In this document: positions 49,408 through 62,454 of the stretch, piece by piece | Position numbering within the stretch: position 1 is the first letter of the stretch | Layout of the letters: every line of letters starts with the position of its first letter | Source: Aquilaria yunnanensis | Taxonomy: Eukaryota > Streptophyta > Magnoliopsida > Malvales > Thymelaeaceae | Length of the DNA stretch: 64,000 nt | Assembly (NCBI GenBank): GCA_039654915.1 | Contig: CM077599.1 | Span: 436,501 to 500,500 of the forward strand | Direction of reading: 5' to 3' | Notes under the pieces: generated by a model | What the model saw: only the letters and a program-made list of their open reading frames with translations | Told to the model about the DNA's origin: nothing | Database searches by the model: none | Position numbers and translations under genes: made by a program

Positions 49408-50237
49408 GGGCACAAAGTAGTTTTGTCACTAAAGTTCTATTCCAGAAAAATTTGTCACTAACATTTTTGAAATGGGGATATTTGCCACTGCCATTAGTGA
49501 TATGTCAAGATATGCTGACAGAACAATGATGTGGCAATATTTTGTCAATGTGGAGGCACAGGTGGAAATTGTAAAAAGAAAAATTTATTATATAGTCACT
49601 CAAGTTGTATTTCTTTCCTATTTTTCATCTTAATATTTAATCTCTAATACCAAAGCCACCATCTCGAACTTTAATATCCTTAATCCCCTAGAAATAGAAG
49701 GTTAGAGAAGTGCACTAACAAATTATTCTATCACGATTTCCCTTCAACTCACTAACACAACCCATGCACTCTCAGCTCCAATCTTAACTTTAACCGTAGC
49801 AACCCAAACTCATAAATTCGCTTAACTTTAGTGGCATTAATTACTAAGCAATTGTTGCTTGCCCGCTATGATTATTGACCAATTGTTGTTTGTCATGTCT
49901 CGTGTACAATCTGCTATTATTATACAACCTCCCACTTTGTTCGCCCCTCTTGATTATCATTACTATCATCGGTATCAAAACTTGATGGCAAATATACCCG
50001 TTTCAAAAACATTAATGGCAAATATGCCACATATTGGCTGACGTGACTGTGGATTATCCAACTCATCCCTACTCTAACAGAATATTCTTTGTGATAATGA
50101 AATATTCTTACTGTTAACTGTTATAGTGGTAACTATCCCCATATTCCAAAATATTGATGAAAAATATATCCATTTCAAAAACATTAGTGACAAATTTTTC
50201 CGAAATAGAATTTTAGTGGTAAAACTAATTTGGGCCC
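49408..50237. mobile_element. Long-TIR non-autonomous element (MULE-like)
   Basis: The left end GGGCACAAAGTAGTTTTGTC and the right end, read inward, GGGCCCAAATTAGTTTTACC are inverted repeats. They continue through TTCTATT..GAAAAATTTGTC and ACTAA..TTTTTGAAATGG for about 110 bp. The centre has further copies of a TTTCAAAAACATTA-like motif. No convincing target duplication remains (flanks AAAAACATA and CATACTATA). There is no coding capacity. Confidence 0.6.
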
Positions 50238-50579
50238 CATACTATATGATCTTTGTCGCTAGCTCATTGCTAAAACTGAAATGAGATTATATGATTTCAA
50301 AACTAGTAGTTGATGCTGAAATAAACCCATAACACACTCGAATCCATGTCCAAGGCCATAGCCATTATTGAATACACAGTGGAGTTGTATATATATTCTG
50401 GATTTGGGAAACTTAAAATGGTCGGTGCATGGAGCAACATACGGGGATTGGATTGGGGCTTGGGGAGTACTTTTTCTATGGTGGACATATGTACATCATG
50501 GGCCAGATGTTTTTTTTCCATTGTTATCTTTTATTATTTCTTTTTATCTAGAGCGTGTCCTAGGAAATTCAAACATTTT
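50238..50579. other. Intergenic stretch, no gene seen
   Basis: No repeat ends or coding pattern recognised. Confidence 0.4.
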
Positions 50580-51025
50580 AGGGGTGAAAGGAAAAGCGAG
50601 ATTGGGTAGTGAAACAGGGAGGATTGGCGGTGGTACAGTCATGGGAGCTCTAAAACATTGACAAGGAAAACTGTTTATTGAAGATGCCAACATCAAAAGT
50701 GGATCAAGCAAACGGTGGGATCATCGACACGAATATCCCTTATGAGAAACCAGAGGAAGAGCTCCTACTAGAACATGCTAGATAATTGTTTGAACTTGAA
50801 GCAGGTGTTGTATGGGTGAGAGAGACGAATAAGGAAATGATTCAGGAGCTGGTCAATAACGAAGTTGGAGATGCCATTGGGGAGTAGGCCAATGAGGAGA
50901 CCTTTTAGTTGAAGGTAGTCATAGATGGATGAAGAGGAGCAATGGGTGGTAGGAAGAAAGACGACAAGGATGGCGAGAGCCACGGGAAGGGATAAAAAAT
51001 CAAAGACACCATATCCACAAAACAT
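50580..51025 (-). pseudogene. DUF538 protein pseudogene
   Basis: A signal-peptide-like start (VALAILVVFLPTTHC) is followed by SSSIYDYLQLKGLLIGLLPN and GISNFVIDQLLNHFLIRLSH. This is the N-terminal half of the plant DUF538 family, small secreted or cytosolic proteins whose biochemical role is poorly defined. After CFKF the frame meets two stops (near 50780), then resumes as ELFLWFLIRDIRVDDPT and, after another stop and a frame change, FDVGIFNKQFSLSMF and SHDC, matching the family's C-terminal half. About 30 middle residues are missing. It is therefore a deleted, stop-containing copy. No neighbour suggests a shared function. Confidence 0.75.
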
Positions 51026-51269
51026 GAATTTCAATTTCAAGCAAAAATGTTATGTCTCTGCAATTTAGAATTGGTTGAAAAGCAACAATTTGATGTCTTT
51101 GCAATTTATAGTTGGTTGAAGAATAAATTCGTTTGGCTGGGACAAAAAGAGTTGTGCTTTTATTTTTGGGGAAAAATTCCAAATGTAGTCCTCTTTCTCT
51201 TTTTCATTAGTCACATATGCACTTATTTTGTGCTATTTATTTTATCATTAGACTAATTTGAAAATTGTG

Positions 51270-52050
51270 CAATTTATGAAAGGAAAGTTGAGAATATGTC
51301 AATGAAAATAATAGATATATGAAACTCAATAATTTGCTCTATCATTGAAAGCTATTTAATAGATTAACGTGAAAATTATGGGATATGTCAAGAAAAGAAT
51401 TATAATATGTAAATGAAAACAATAATTACATGGAACTCAATAACTTATTCTATTGAGAGCTATTTACCAGACTAATTTAAAAATTTTAAGATACATCAAT
51501 GAAAATGTTACATCATGTAAATGAAAATTACAACTGCATACAAATGTGAGATGTGTCAATGAAAATTCAAAGTTTATCAATAAAAATGATAATTACATAA
51601 AACTCAATATTTTATTCTATCATTCAGAGCTATTTATGATATATGTTTGAAAAATGTGAAATATGTCAAGTAAGCATAAAAAATGTGTCAATAAAACAAA
51701 AAAGATGTATCAATAAAAAAGTTATAATATGTCAATGAAAACAATAACCAAATGGAACTCAATAACTTATTTTATTATTTAAAGTTATTTACCAGGTTAA
51801 TATGAAAAGTGTAAAATATGTCGATGGAAAAGTCATAATCTATCAACAAAAACAATTACATGGAACTGAATAACACAAACTATAATTTAAAGTTATTTAA
51901 TAGACTAGTATGGGAACAATGAGATGTGTCAAGAAAAAATTTACAATTAGTCAATGAAAAAAACAAGTTACTTGAAATTGAATAATTTGTTTGATCATTC
52001 AGAGCTATTTTTCAGGTTAATATAGAAAATTTCAAATAATATAAATAAGT
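51270..52050 (+). repeat. Degenerate tandem repeat, ~110-165-bp units
   Basis: Six copies of a pattern CTCAATAA.TTATTCTAT followed by AGAGCTATTTA.CAG.TTA occur near 51331, 51438, 51604, 51758, 51867 and 51978. They alternate with ATGTCAATGAAAA stretches. Spacing is uneven (about 107 to 166 bp), so the array has decayed. It is non-coding. Confidence 0.75.
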
Positions 52051-53982
52051 TGAATGTTAAGAAACTTTAGATTGAAATATGATTTAGAGATATCATAGAC
52101 CTTGGTAATGGATACTTTTCCACATAGATATCTTTTTTTCTTTGTTTAATAAAAAAAATTAAATTGCTAATGGTATATCATCCATAGAACTAGTTATCTT
52201 CTTTATATAAAAAATAATATTACATTAGAAATACAGAACAAAGTAATTTCATCTTATGTATAGTGGGTATAAAAAATTGTATGAAACTAAAAGGTTGGAC
52301 ATGAATGCTAAGAGTACATAATATTAAGGACCATGTGAATATTATGCCCAAATTTCATCATCCTCCTTTCTATCCTAAGTCCTAGTCTTGTAACCTCTCA
52401 TTCGATCTTCTTTCGGTCAACAAAAGAAGTGCCTGATTCTTACCGAATGTGGCTTGGGTTGCCTTCACTGGTGGTCGGAGACCTCCAAGGAGGCATGAAA
52501 GAGTTTGGGTGACATTAGGGAGCAGCGAATTGGTGGGGCAGAGTCCAATGACATTCACGGGTCTCCCCCTCTTATTTTGTGTTGCCAGCAAAGGGGGAAG
52601 AGCCAACAGGCTACAAGAAAAGCGTATCTTTTCACTAGGGGGAATACACCAACCTTGCTTTTTTTTCCCGGCATAAAGCAAAGTGTCACCAAACGATGAT
52701 GTCTATGACAGCAACTTGCCACTGCCTCTGATTTGCAAAACTGAGGAAGAGGTTTGGTCATAGTAACGTGGGGTATTTTTAGGAAAATGAAAGATCCAAT
52801 CCATAAATCAATTTAGATTTTAGTCAGCTAAAATGTGGATCTTACTACTGCTCTAGAAGTTAACGTGTGAATTCACTTTTTCAAAGTGAAAGCGTGTGAA
52901 ATGCGCACTTCCTTTTTTATGAAAACGTGCTTCATGTTTCCTAGTTTGTGAATTTCATTTAACCTAAGAATTATATCCTAATATGAGATTCTCTTGCGTT
53001 TTAGACATGGTGATTTAGTTACCCAAGTGAAAGGCAAAGTCTAAACCCTAAAAAGAAACCAAAAGCCCTAACAGTCACAAGTTCTGAAGATATTGCCATT
53101 TATTTAGGCTGATTCTACATATGTGATTAAAATTTGGAACACGGAAGTTTGCAGATTCTTCACTTCTTTGGACAAAAACAGCAACATATTTCATCTCTCT
53201 TGCGAATTAAACAAAGGGTGAGTCAGCATTGTTGTTAAAATTATGGTGTTGATGTGGGTTTTATCTGGTGTTTATGTTTTTCTCAAGTGCTTGTTCTACT
53301 GTTCTGTGTGTAAGTTTGTCTGGTTGTTTAGTCAATTAGGGTGAAGGGCCTTTGCTTGCCTTGTTTTTTTTTTCCTTCTTTTTTTGGTTAGGTAGGCGTG
53401 GCCTTTTAGCTTGTTTAAGTGTCTTGTGCTGGGTTCATGTTGTTTAGAGGGGTTTCAGCTTGTCAAGGGCTGTTATTTCTGCTCAGATTGTATGTAGCAT
53501 GGTGTTTCATTTAGCGGTTGGGTGGCGTTTGTGTCCGCCTCTGTTTTGTAGCATTGTTTTCTGTCCCACTCCCATATTATTTGTGCCCGCCTCTATTTGT
53601 GACCGCTATTCTATTTCGTTTCTCTAGCATTGTTCTCTGTCCCACTACCATATTATTCTTATGTCTTAAGTTTAAGTCAAGAAATTGATATAAGCAGTAG
53701 CCTGTCTTATTTGTCATATGTAATTATTCCTATTATACTATACTGTCTTTTTTGTTTGAATAAATTTTTACTAATAAAGCCAAGCCATAGAGCACAAGTA
53801 AAGGACAAAACTATGAATACAAGGCTACAGGTTCAAAAATTTATAACCATTAACATGCTCTATAATTGGTAGTATAATTTCTTTGTTCAATTCTTTAAAA
53901 ATAAAGGTAGTTGGATGCTTTACTGTAATTGGTTATTATGTATTGGTTGTAATATTTTTTTTCCATGAATTTGTAGTTTTGA
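52051..53982. other. Stretch before the hAT remnant, mostly featureless
   Basis: No gene was recognised. A tandem pair of about 76 bp lies at 53549-53657; both copies contain TAGCATTGTT.TCTGTCCCAC. It may be the 5' part of the hAT element, whose left end I could not place. Confidence 0.4.
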
Positions 53983-56900
53983 TGGAAGAAAATAATAATG
54001 AGGAAAAAAATCAAACATTGGTGATACTAATGACTAATGCAGAGAGTTGAGCTCTATCGCTCTGAGAAGGTATGTGACATACATTGAGAATAAGAAAGAT
54101 AAGTGGATTTGTAATTTTAGTTGTAGAGCAAAACCTTAAACAGGAACATACTAACGTATAAAAGCTCATTTAATTAGATTGTTACTTAGACAATAAGCTC
54201 AAGGAATAGCTACTTGTACCAAAGTAAAAAACAAAAAAGATTTGAGTTGAAAAAATATGAGGAGGAGGCTAAAAAACTATTTGGGAGTAATAGTAGAAAG
54301 ACCCATTTCCCTAATTTGCCAGTTGTCCCACCGACACTTGATACAAATGTGGCACATGAACATGGTGTAAAGCGTATTCGCGAGTTGTTCAACTTATCCA
54401 CTAGAGAATAAACTAATGGTATAATTGCTAAATATTTCTATGGTTGTGGAATTCCCTTTAAAATGGCTAGATCTCCATTGTGTATTGATGTTGAAAGAGC
54501 AATAAATAGCTTTTAAAGAAAATAAGCCTCCTAGTTCTAAAAAAAGTTAGGACCATGCTACTTGATAGAGAAAGAACAAAAATTGACCATGTTTTAATTC
54601 TTATTAAGGAACAATGACCTAAATATAGAGTTTCAATAGTGTCGAATAACTGGTCCAACGTTAAAAACTAACCTTTGATAATGTTTTGCCCATTTTTAAG
54701 GGAGAGTTATATTTTTAAATGCCTTTGATTGTTCTGGTATAAAGAAAAATGGACAATTTATTGCTAGTAGTTTACTTCAGGTCATTGAAACTATGGGGAC
54801 ATACAATGTTGTACATGTTTTGACAAATAATGGTTCTAATTTTAAGGCTGCTAGAGATATTATTCAATATAGGCATCCTCATATTCTTTGGTCTGGTTGT
54901 ATGGCACATACTCTTAGTGTTCTTATGAAAGATCTAGTCATATCATCTCATCTGGGCTTATCTTTTTTTAGTGGTTGTTATGAGAAGACAAAAAGAATGG
55001 TGAATTGTATAAGAAATCATACCTTTGTACTATATATATTCAAACTTGTTCTGTATTGGATGTCATTCAAGTGAAGAAAACTAGATTTCGCCATCATTAT
55101 GCAGTTTTGGATTGCCTTTTTGGGTAAAAAATGCTTTGATGTCCATGGTTTTGAATGAGGAGTGGGAAGAATTTAAAAAATGAAGTTTTAGATCAAATTT
55201 AGAACATGATCAGGTTAAGAAAGTGGTATTGGATGATGAGTATTAGGGATAGGTAAAATTGATTTTGTCTGTCACAAAACCAATTTGGTTAATGATTCAC
55301 TTTTGTGATTTTGATAATGTAGTTGTTTAGGAGGTATATAAAAAAATAAAAGATATGATCAGCTCTATTGAAGAAGTTTTGTAAAGTGATCATGGTTTGC
55401 CAGTGGAAAAATTGATTTTGGAATGGTAAAGAAAAATGAATTTGCCATTGCATATACTTGTTTTTATACTTAATCGTTGTTATTACTCACAAACTTGGCT
55501 ACAATAGCTAAGTCCTTGTAAAAGGAGGAGAACTAAGCCATATGCTAATTCATTTGTACAAGGTATGTTTAATTTCCTTTTTAATTTTATACTTCTTCCG
55601 TCCCATAATTTTTGCTTCATTTTTCATTTAGGGTAGTCCCTAAATCTTTGCTCCATTTCTCCTTTTAATAACCTTTTCACTATCAGTTTACCACAAGACC
55701 CTTACTTTAAAAGTAACCTTTATTCGACATAATCAGCATTCTCGTCCTCAACTCCAAAATCGCAAGAAGAAGCTCCGGTAAAGGCAAGCCTAATTGAGGC
55801 TCTCCAGGACAGCCCCTTAATTGGCCTCAGCCAAGTTATCAACGACCACGGCTAGCTGAGGATGGATGTGCAATCAATGACAGCGGCTGAGCTAGGATGG
55901 AGGTCGATTGACAACAATGAAGACCGATCAACGACTGAGGCCAAATGATTGACTACAGAGGCTGATCGATAGCAACGAGGACCGATCAACGACCGAAGGC
56001 AAACAATCGACTACGGAGGCCCAGTGAGGACGAAGGTCAAGCGATCGATGACATAAGCAAGCGAATCAAACATGCAATCGATTACAGAGTGCCGATGATG
56101 TCGTCGAAGATGTGATGGTGGCAGCAGAGTTGGGAGATTAATGAGATGAAGAGGAAAGAATAAGGGGAAATTTGAAAAATGCGTGAAAACAGTAAAAATA
56201 CCTAAAACTACACGTAAACCCAATTGGAGCAAAAATTACGGGATGGAGGGAGTAGTTTTTTCAAAGTTAATGATTATATGAATAGAAAAGAAATATATCA
56301 AACTTGACATATTCATTTTCTTTCTGGTCATTCATCATCAATAAAGTTAAAGCACTCTACCTTTTTTTTTTTTGTTTTGGTTGCTCTTGTTTGATATGAT
56401 GGTTTTTTAAAATAGTTTACTAGTTTAATGCTTTAGTTAATTTTATGTACGGGATATTAAAAGCAATAGGTCATATAAATTAAGTATAGTACACTTGTCC
56501 TATTTAAGTTGCTCATTAAGTGCCTACAATAAGTAATGTAGCATATACTAATAGTATATCTTCATTATTTGCAATTTTTTGTACTTTTTTTATGGACATA
56601 CCTTATTGTGGTTGATCGACTTATTCATCACTTACGAGAGACTTCACTGATTCATCAGCAACTTAGTGACTTTACAAGTGATATAGAAGTATTTGTTCAA
56701 CCTCAGGCTATTGAAGATAGAAAAATTATGAGTGCAATTGCTTGGTGGAATTTGTATGGTGTGGCTGTTCCTGAATTATATAATCTAGCAACCAAGGTTC
56801 TTTCCTAAAGTGTTAACACCTTTTTGTGTTGAGAGGATCTGGAACATATACTCATATATTCGGTAAAGAAGAACAAGTTGAATGCAGATCGAGTTGAATC

Positions 56901-57110
56901 GTTGGTATATGTGCACTACAACAACAGATTACTGACACGTTACATGGAAGATTATGAATCATCTTACATATAATGATGTCCTAGACAGTGATATGGAAGC
57001 AGTTTATAGAAAATATCACATTTTTCTTTATGAAGATGATGATATTCATAAATCTTCTCAAGCATCAAGTTCCAACCAAGTGAGATCAAACTTGTCACGA
57101 TAAAAGATAT
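53983..57110 (+). pseudogene. hAT transposase remnant (BED finger, catalytic core, dimerisation domain)
   Basis: Plus-strand fragments in order: a damaged BED zinc finger (54050-54235; KWICNFSC, then RIKAHLIRL and GIATCTKVKNK), a DUF659-like segment (54793-54960; VVHVLTNNGSNFKAARDI, HILWSGCMAHTLSVLMKD), a core piece (55255-55500; TKPIWLMIHFCDFDNVV, then LPLHILVFILNRCYYS), and the C-terminal dimerisation domain (56700-56960; [15 protein letters not shown], then [20 protein letters not shown]). Stops and frameshifts occur throughout. It is cut at 55592-56252 by a Stowaway-like element. hAT transposases cut and paste DNA with 8-bp duplications. The ends of this element were not found. Confidence 0.8.
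55590..56254. mobile_element. Stowaway-like (Tc1/mariner) element nested in the hAT remnant
   Basis: The element spans 55592-56252. The left end reads CTTCTTCCGTCCCATAATTT; the right end, read inward, CTCCCTCCATCCCGTAATTT. These are close to the Stowaway consensus CTCCCTCCGTCCC. TA dinucleotides flank both sides, as expected. The interior carries GC-richer sub-repeats containing GACCGATCAACGAC. At 661 bp it is longer than a typical Stowaway MITE. Confidence 0.8.
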
Positions 57111-57589
57111 CCCATAGAAAAATGGTTAGAAACAAGTGAGAAAAACTATCAGTAATTCTTCCTAATTAGTTTTAGTATTTTAATTTGAATTCATCTCAAT
57201 TTAGATTTTATTTTATAAGTTTAATACCTCATATATTGTTTGAGTGCTTAAGACTATTAATTTGTTTGAGTGTTCTCCTTGTACCCCCTCTCTCTCTTTA
57301 TGTGTGTGTGTGTGTGTGTGGCCACTCTCACTTTCGATACTTTTTCAAATTTGGCGAATTCATGCTTTCGATCTAGCTCTTGTTTCCGCTCCTGTTCCAT
57401 GTGACTTAGATTTGGATATGTCCGCAACAGCAGTTCTCCTAGGCCTAGGGGAATGGATGTCACCGGATCCTTCCAATATACATGTTGTACATCGATGCTA
57501 CAATGTTTTCCACCGTCTGATCATAAGATTTAATTTTGGTTAAATTACTCGCCCCTTCCCCTAGTTTCATCTTTTGGACCAACGAAGAC
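57111..57589. other. Stretch between transposon remnants
   Basis: Contains a (TG)n microsatellite at 57300-57320. No gene was recognised. Confidence 0.45.
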
Positions 57590-60500
57590 TAATGGACTAT
57601 TTGGATGCAAGGAAGAGTGTGGAAGGGGGAAGACGCGCCCCTTCCTTTGCGCGTTTAGGTGAGAAGAAATAGGAGGGAGAAGTTGAGAGGGGGCCTGACT
57701 ATCCCCCTTTATCTTCTTTATCAACATAACAGGCAATCCCTCCAAATCATGGGGAATCAGATGGGAGGAGGAGACCGAATCTGTCAAGTATTTTTTGTTC
57801 TCAAAATTGCCCTCTTACACTGTTATAAATCCAAGCCATTGCATCTAGCCAAATCATGCATTCAAGAGCAATCTTGTTCACCAATAGTGAGCAGCGGCAG
57901 TCTCGACGACGGCAACGGCAACGTACACCATTTTTTAATCCATACCTTGTTTTCAGGTCTAGGCTGTAGTTATTGTTTCTGTTTCTTCATCTGATTCACT
58001 ACTGATTCTCTCTTCCCGTTTCTCTGTTTTTTAGCTTTGTTTTGTTGCTCTGTTCATTCCGTTTCTCTGTGTCTTCTTTTTTATACTCTGTTGATTCTGA
58101 TTCCGGCAAATATGGGTATTGAGAGCGTGTTCGACAATGAAGTCAGTGGTAGAGAGGCAGCCACAGGACTGGATGATGATGCCATACTAGCTAGGTAGTT
58201 TTCAAGTAAAGGCTTAACAGAGTGTGTTGGGTCTGTGAAGAGAAATGGTGAGAAAGCTTGTTGTAGAGGCTTATGTAGCTTTTTTTAGGTCTTTGGCAGG
58301 GTGAGTCAACAAGGGGGCTATTAATCTTGACTTCTTGAGGAAAAACCTGCAAGCTTGTTTACGGGGCACTTAAATAAAGAAATGAGGATAAGACAGGTGA
58401 GAAAGAAAAATAGAACAAAAATATTGTATTTAAATAGAGCATCCACCATTTTCCTGTGAAGAGAGAAAAGCAAATGGATCTTGAAAATAGTAGTAACATT
58501 GTTGGCACTTGGAAAAAAGATAGAGGAAAAAAAAAATAGTTGTAGGCATGGTATCGTATGATATCAAACCATATCCCTGTAATACTAGTCTAGTACGTGT
58601 GCTTCTATATTACTAACCACTCAGTGACTTGAAGTATTTGTTATAGGACAAAATAAGCATGGGATTTAACATTTGGGTTGTTTTAAATTTTATTTATTAT
58701 TTATTTATTTGTTTGCCAATATAATGTAGTGCTATCAGTTCTACTAAAATTTTATTAAACCTTAAAATTTGGTAATAACTTTTCTATAATTATGAATTTG
58801 GCACAAAATACTAAATTTTTAATAAAGAAGTTGTATAAAATTTTAGATGGCAAAAATCATGAACAACCATATACTAGTTCTTTTCTCCTTTTTATACAGC
58901 TCTTCACAAAAAAAAATTATATACTAAGAAGGCTAAAGGAGTAAAGAATGATAATGATGATGGGATATTAATTAAAGAAGCAATTGATAATGTTGCTCAA
59001 GTTATGGAATGAGGAAAACTAGTACTTGAGAAGGTGATGCAACAACTTCTAATTCCTGAAGAAGAACTGTGAACTCTTTTGGAAGAAATATCGCTTAAGC
59101 CACACGTGCTAACTAACACATATGTTCATTTAATTGCATGTCCTGAGAAAATATGAGCATTGTTAGGATATCCTCAACATAGACGGAAGAACATTGTCAT
59201 GCGATTAGTCTTCGGACATTCTAGTCCATGATATTCCTAAATGGTTTACTTATTAGTTAGATGGAATAAGTTAGAACACTTTTATTATTATATGGATTCA
59301 ACATCTAAAATTATGTTGGTTATGTTTTTCAATAAGTTCGTACTTATATTGTACTAAGGAGAATAATTATGAAAAGTTATCATACTTTACAAACTTCCAC
59401 TTATATTTTTAGTTCAACAATTTTTCTTTACAAAAATGTTTTACCTTTCTTCTTATTGGATAAATATGTTCTTCAAATCAACCAACTTTATTAGATCTAT
59501 ATATGAACATTTTGTTAGTACAAGCAATTTATCACATTATTAAGAAAAAAAATAATGAATTTACAAAATAAACTAAAGGTAAATTTGTAATAATATTTAA
59601 ATTCTTTCCTTCCCCCTCCTTTGATAATGAATGTATCCAAACAAGGGGGTAAACTTAGGGGTGATCATTATTCGGTTAAAACTGAAAAAATTGACAAACC
59701 GAATTAATTTAGAAATTCAGTTTGGTGAATTCGGTTTTTCGGTTCGGTTTCGGTTGAAACCGAATAAGGAGAAGTTTGGTTTTGGTTTGGTTTCGGTTAA
59801 GGCAATCAGTTATTTTGGTAACTGAATAAACCGAATTTTTATTTCTTATGTAAGTTAGCAGATCTGAAAAGAGTGAGAGCTGAATGTAAGATAAACAGAA
59901 GGTTGATGGCTTATATTAGGTTTGGCCATCTTAGATTGGGAAAAAGAAATAGGCGACCAAAGACAACGACGGTGTTACGCCATTGATCACCAATTGATAA
60001 GGCCGACTGTACTCCAAAGACGACGCCTTATCCGTAGGTAGAGGAGGTCGTGATGGAGTGGTCCATGGTCAAGAAAGATGCTTCTTTGCTTCTGAACCGC
60101 AACACCACCAATGATAATCGGCCGGTCAAAAAGGAGAAAGCTCCGAAATTCGCTGCAAATGAGAGAAAAAGAAAAATAGGCCGACATGGTGCAGTGGAGG
60201 AGAAAGAGTAATTGAGGATTTCACTCTCAGATGCCCAATTTTGGCTGAGATTCGTGGAGAATGTTCTTCGATGACACTACCGACGTTGAGATCGTGGAAG
60301 AAGAATAATTTTGGCCAAACCTTAAACTGCTCTTCCATGTATAATTAATAATTAGAAAAGGCAACAGATATTTATAGTATTACATTTTAGTCACTAGGTC
60401 TAGATTAGAAGTTAGTATTTCGGTCTGAAACCGAACCGAACCGAAACAATTCGGTATGGTTTTACTTCGATTTCATTAGTCATTTTGGTTAATTTGCTTT

Positions 60501-60690
60501 ATTATAATAAAGAACTAAAAACCGAAAAAGCTGAAAATTTCGGTTCGGTTTTAACTAAATTAACCGAACAATCACCCCAAGGTAAACTTCCCTTCCTTCC
60601 CTTTACTAAGTCTATCCAAACAAGGGTAAGATCATGACACCTTCTTTTTCCATCCCCTCCCCTTAATGATAATATCCAAACATACCCTAA
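57590..60690 (+). mobile_element. PIF/Harbinger-like remnant carrying ORF1 fragments
   Basis: TAA at 57590-57592 and 60688-60690 flank short imperfect inverted ends: TGGACTATTTGGATGCAAGG on the left and, read inward, GGGTATGTTTGGATATTAT on the right. Further copies of a TATCCAAACAAGGG motif lie near 59630 and 60610. Inside, 58112-58200 encodes MGIESVFDNEVSGREAATG. The stretch 58920-59230 encodes an ORF1-like C-terminus ending in VHLIACPEK, then ALLGYPQHRRKNIVMRL, similar to plant Myb/SANT-like ORF1 proteins. No transposase was found. The right end holds a nested hAT MITE. The boundaries are less certain than for the 42.5-kb element. Confidence 0.45.
59648..60588. mobile_element. hAT MITE rich in CGGTT motifs, perfect 8-bp duplication
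   Basis: The element spans 59656-60580 (925 bp) and is flanked by GGTAAACT at 59648-59655 and 60581-60588. Its ends are inverted: TAGGGGTGATCATTATTCGG on the left and, read inward, TTGGGGTGATTGTTCGGTT on the right. Both subterminal regions are packed with CGGTTCGGTTTCGG and its complement, a common hAT pattern that may serve as transposase binding sites. There is no coding capacity. It is nested in the PIF/Harbinger-like remnant. Confidence 0.85.
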
Positions 60691-62454
60691 GGTTTCCTAT
60701 ATTATCATCAAGCGCAATAATAGACTAAGAGTCAAAATTGAATGGGAGCAACCAATTGAAGTAGTACTGTTGGTCATCCATGCTTGCTGCCACCCTTTGC
60801 CTAACACCAAGCCACTACTTTTCAACAACGCCTGCTACTGGCTATGCGAATTGGAGGGAGGAGTCCTTTCATAAAACTGTCCCTGCTGCTGATTGAGCAC
60901 TTACCTTGTTGCGCCGTTCTCCACTGCCACACTTCATCCGCCACAGCTGCTCGCTACCATCTAGTTCGGAGCCTGCCCTAACTGCCACTCTCCAAGCCTA
61001 GGTTGCCTCTCGCCAGATTGGCATTACCACCATTTAGAATCAAGGATGAAATAGCCTCCACCCAGATCTGACCTGAATTTAATTATGATGGATAACATGA
61101 ACATACGTCTAATTAGACATACTTGTTATTTTATAATTTTTCTCTCAAACTTACTCACTCCCTACACATTCTCTCTCAATTCTAGTGATCAATCCTATCA
61201 GATCTAACTTGAAATCTGGCGTGCAAAGAAGTCGATGAGGCTGAGCGACTCCGCCGACTGCAAAAATGAATGGCCAACGCAACCAAGGAAAGAAGGGAGA
61301 GGACGTCAAGGAACCACAAACAGCGAGGCCCAGGAACGCCGAATGTTAAGGAATCACAAGATCTAGAAGGCCGATCAAATCGCTGATCACCAGATCGAAT
61401 CATCGCCTGATTGAATCGGCGTTCTAATCTTCGATCGACGTCTCATGACTCTCATCTTCTCACCGATGCTTCGATCTCCTGCCTCGAGCTCTCAACCGTC
61501 GATCAGATTCTTGGCTTACTTCCCAAATTCCCGGCCTCTTCAACATTTCGGTCTCTCGCCGAGGACATCTAATTTGTCCAATCTGCCCGGGAGCCACCTC
61601 CTCAACGCTCCAACCTACTGTCGATGACCTTATACGACGATAACAGTGGTGCGGCGATGATTTGAGGTGAGGCAATCCGAGGCGAGATGACCGGCAATGA
61701 TGAGAGTGGCGACTATGGAGATGGCAGCTGTGGATGGAGGGCGGCGACTATGGAGAACAGAAGAGGAAGATGAGAGATCTGTGAAAGGGAATTTGATTGT
61801 CAAAAGAAAAATAATTTTTCTTCTTGACTATTGTATAGACACTTTTATATTTCACTTTAGATATTTTTATACATTTATTTAGACACTTGTTTATTCATTA
61901 GATCGTATATTTTTATTTGAACACTTCTTTAAATATTTTGACACTTTCATATTTTTATTTAGACACTTTTATATATTTAGTCAAACATTTATTTTAATAA
62001 TTTTAGCCACTTATTTTCTAAAAATAACTAATTATTCACAAGTTATTTAACAAGATACTTTTATATATTTCTTTAGACATTTTTCAATATTCAATCGGAC
62101 ACTTTGTCTTATTTATTCGGACACTATTTTTATTGTTTCAAATAATTAGTTTTTGAAGATTTTGAAGCTGTGATGGTTTTTCGGAGGAGGAGGCGGCGGT
62201 GGCAGAAGCGGTGGTAGAGGTATGTTAAAAGTGATGGTAAGTTATTTAGCTAGACAATTTTAGTTATTGATTCAAACATTTTAGACACTTATTCTCATAG
62301 CTTTAGATACTTTTAATTTAACCTTATAATAATTTGTCTTATATAACTTTGTAGACACTTCCACATACTATATTAGACACATTTACATTTTATTGCAGAC
62401 ACTTTTGCTGTTCGGAAGCAATAAGGATGCACTTGAAGGAAACGATCAGAAGCA
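60691..62454. other. Non-coding stretch with scattered GACACTTTT motifs
   Basis: From about 61830 to 62410 the motif TTTAGACACTTTT and variants recur many times among AT-rich sequence. A TCTAATTAGACAT palindrome-like motif at 61110-61125 recurs inverted near 62918-62932 and might mark the ends of a larger element. No protein was recognised. Confidence 0.4.

Noticed and set aside
51270..52050. CRISPR-like array of repeats and spacers
   Set aside because: Repeat units are long, diverged and unevenly spaced, and the window is plant nuclear DNA.
52382..52681. A 99-codon minus-strand open frame and overlapping plus-strand frames
   Set aside because: Three overlapping frames on both strands with no recognisable motif; likely a chance consequence of locally higher GC content.
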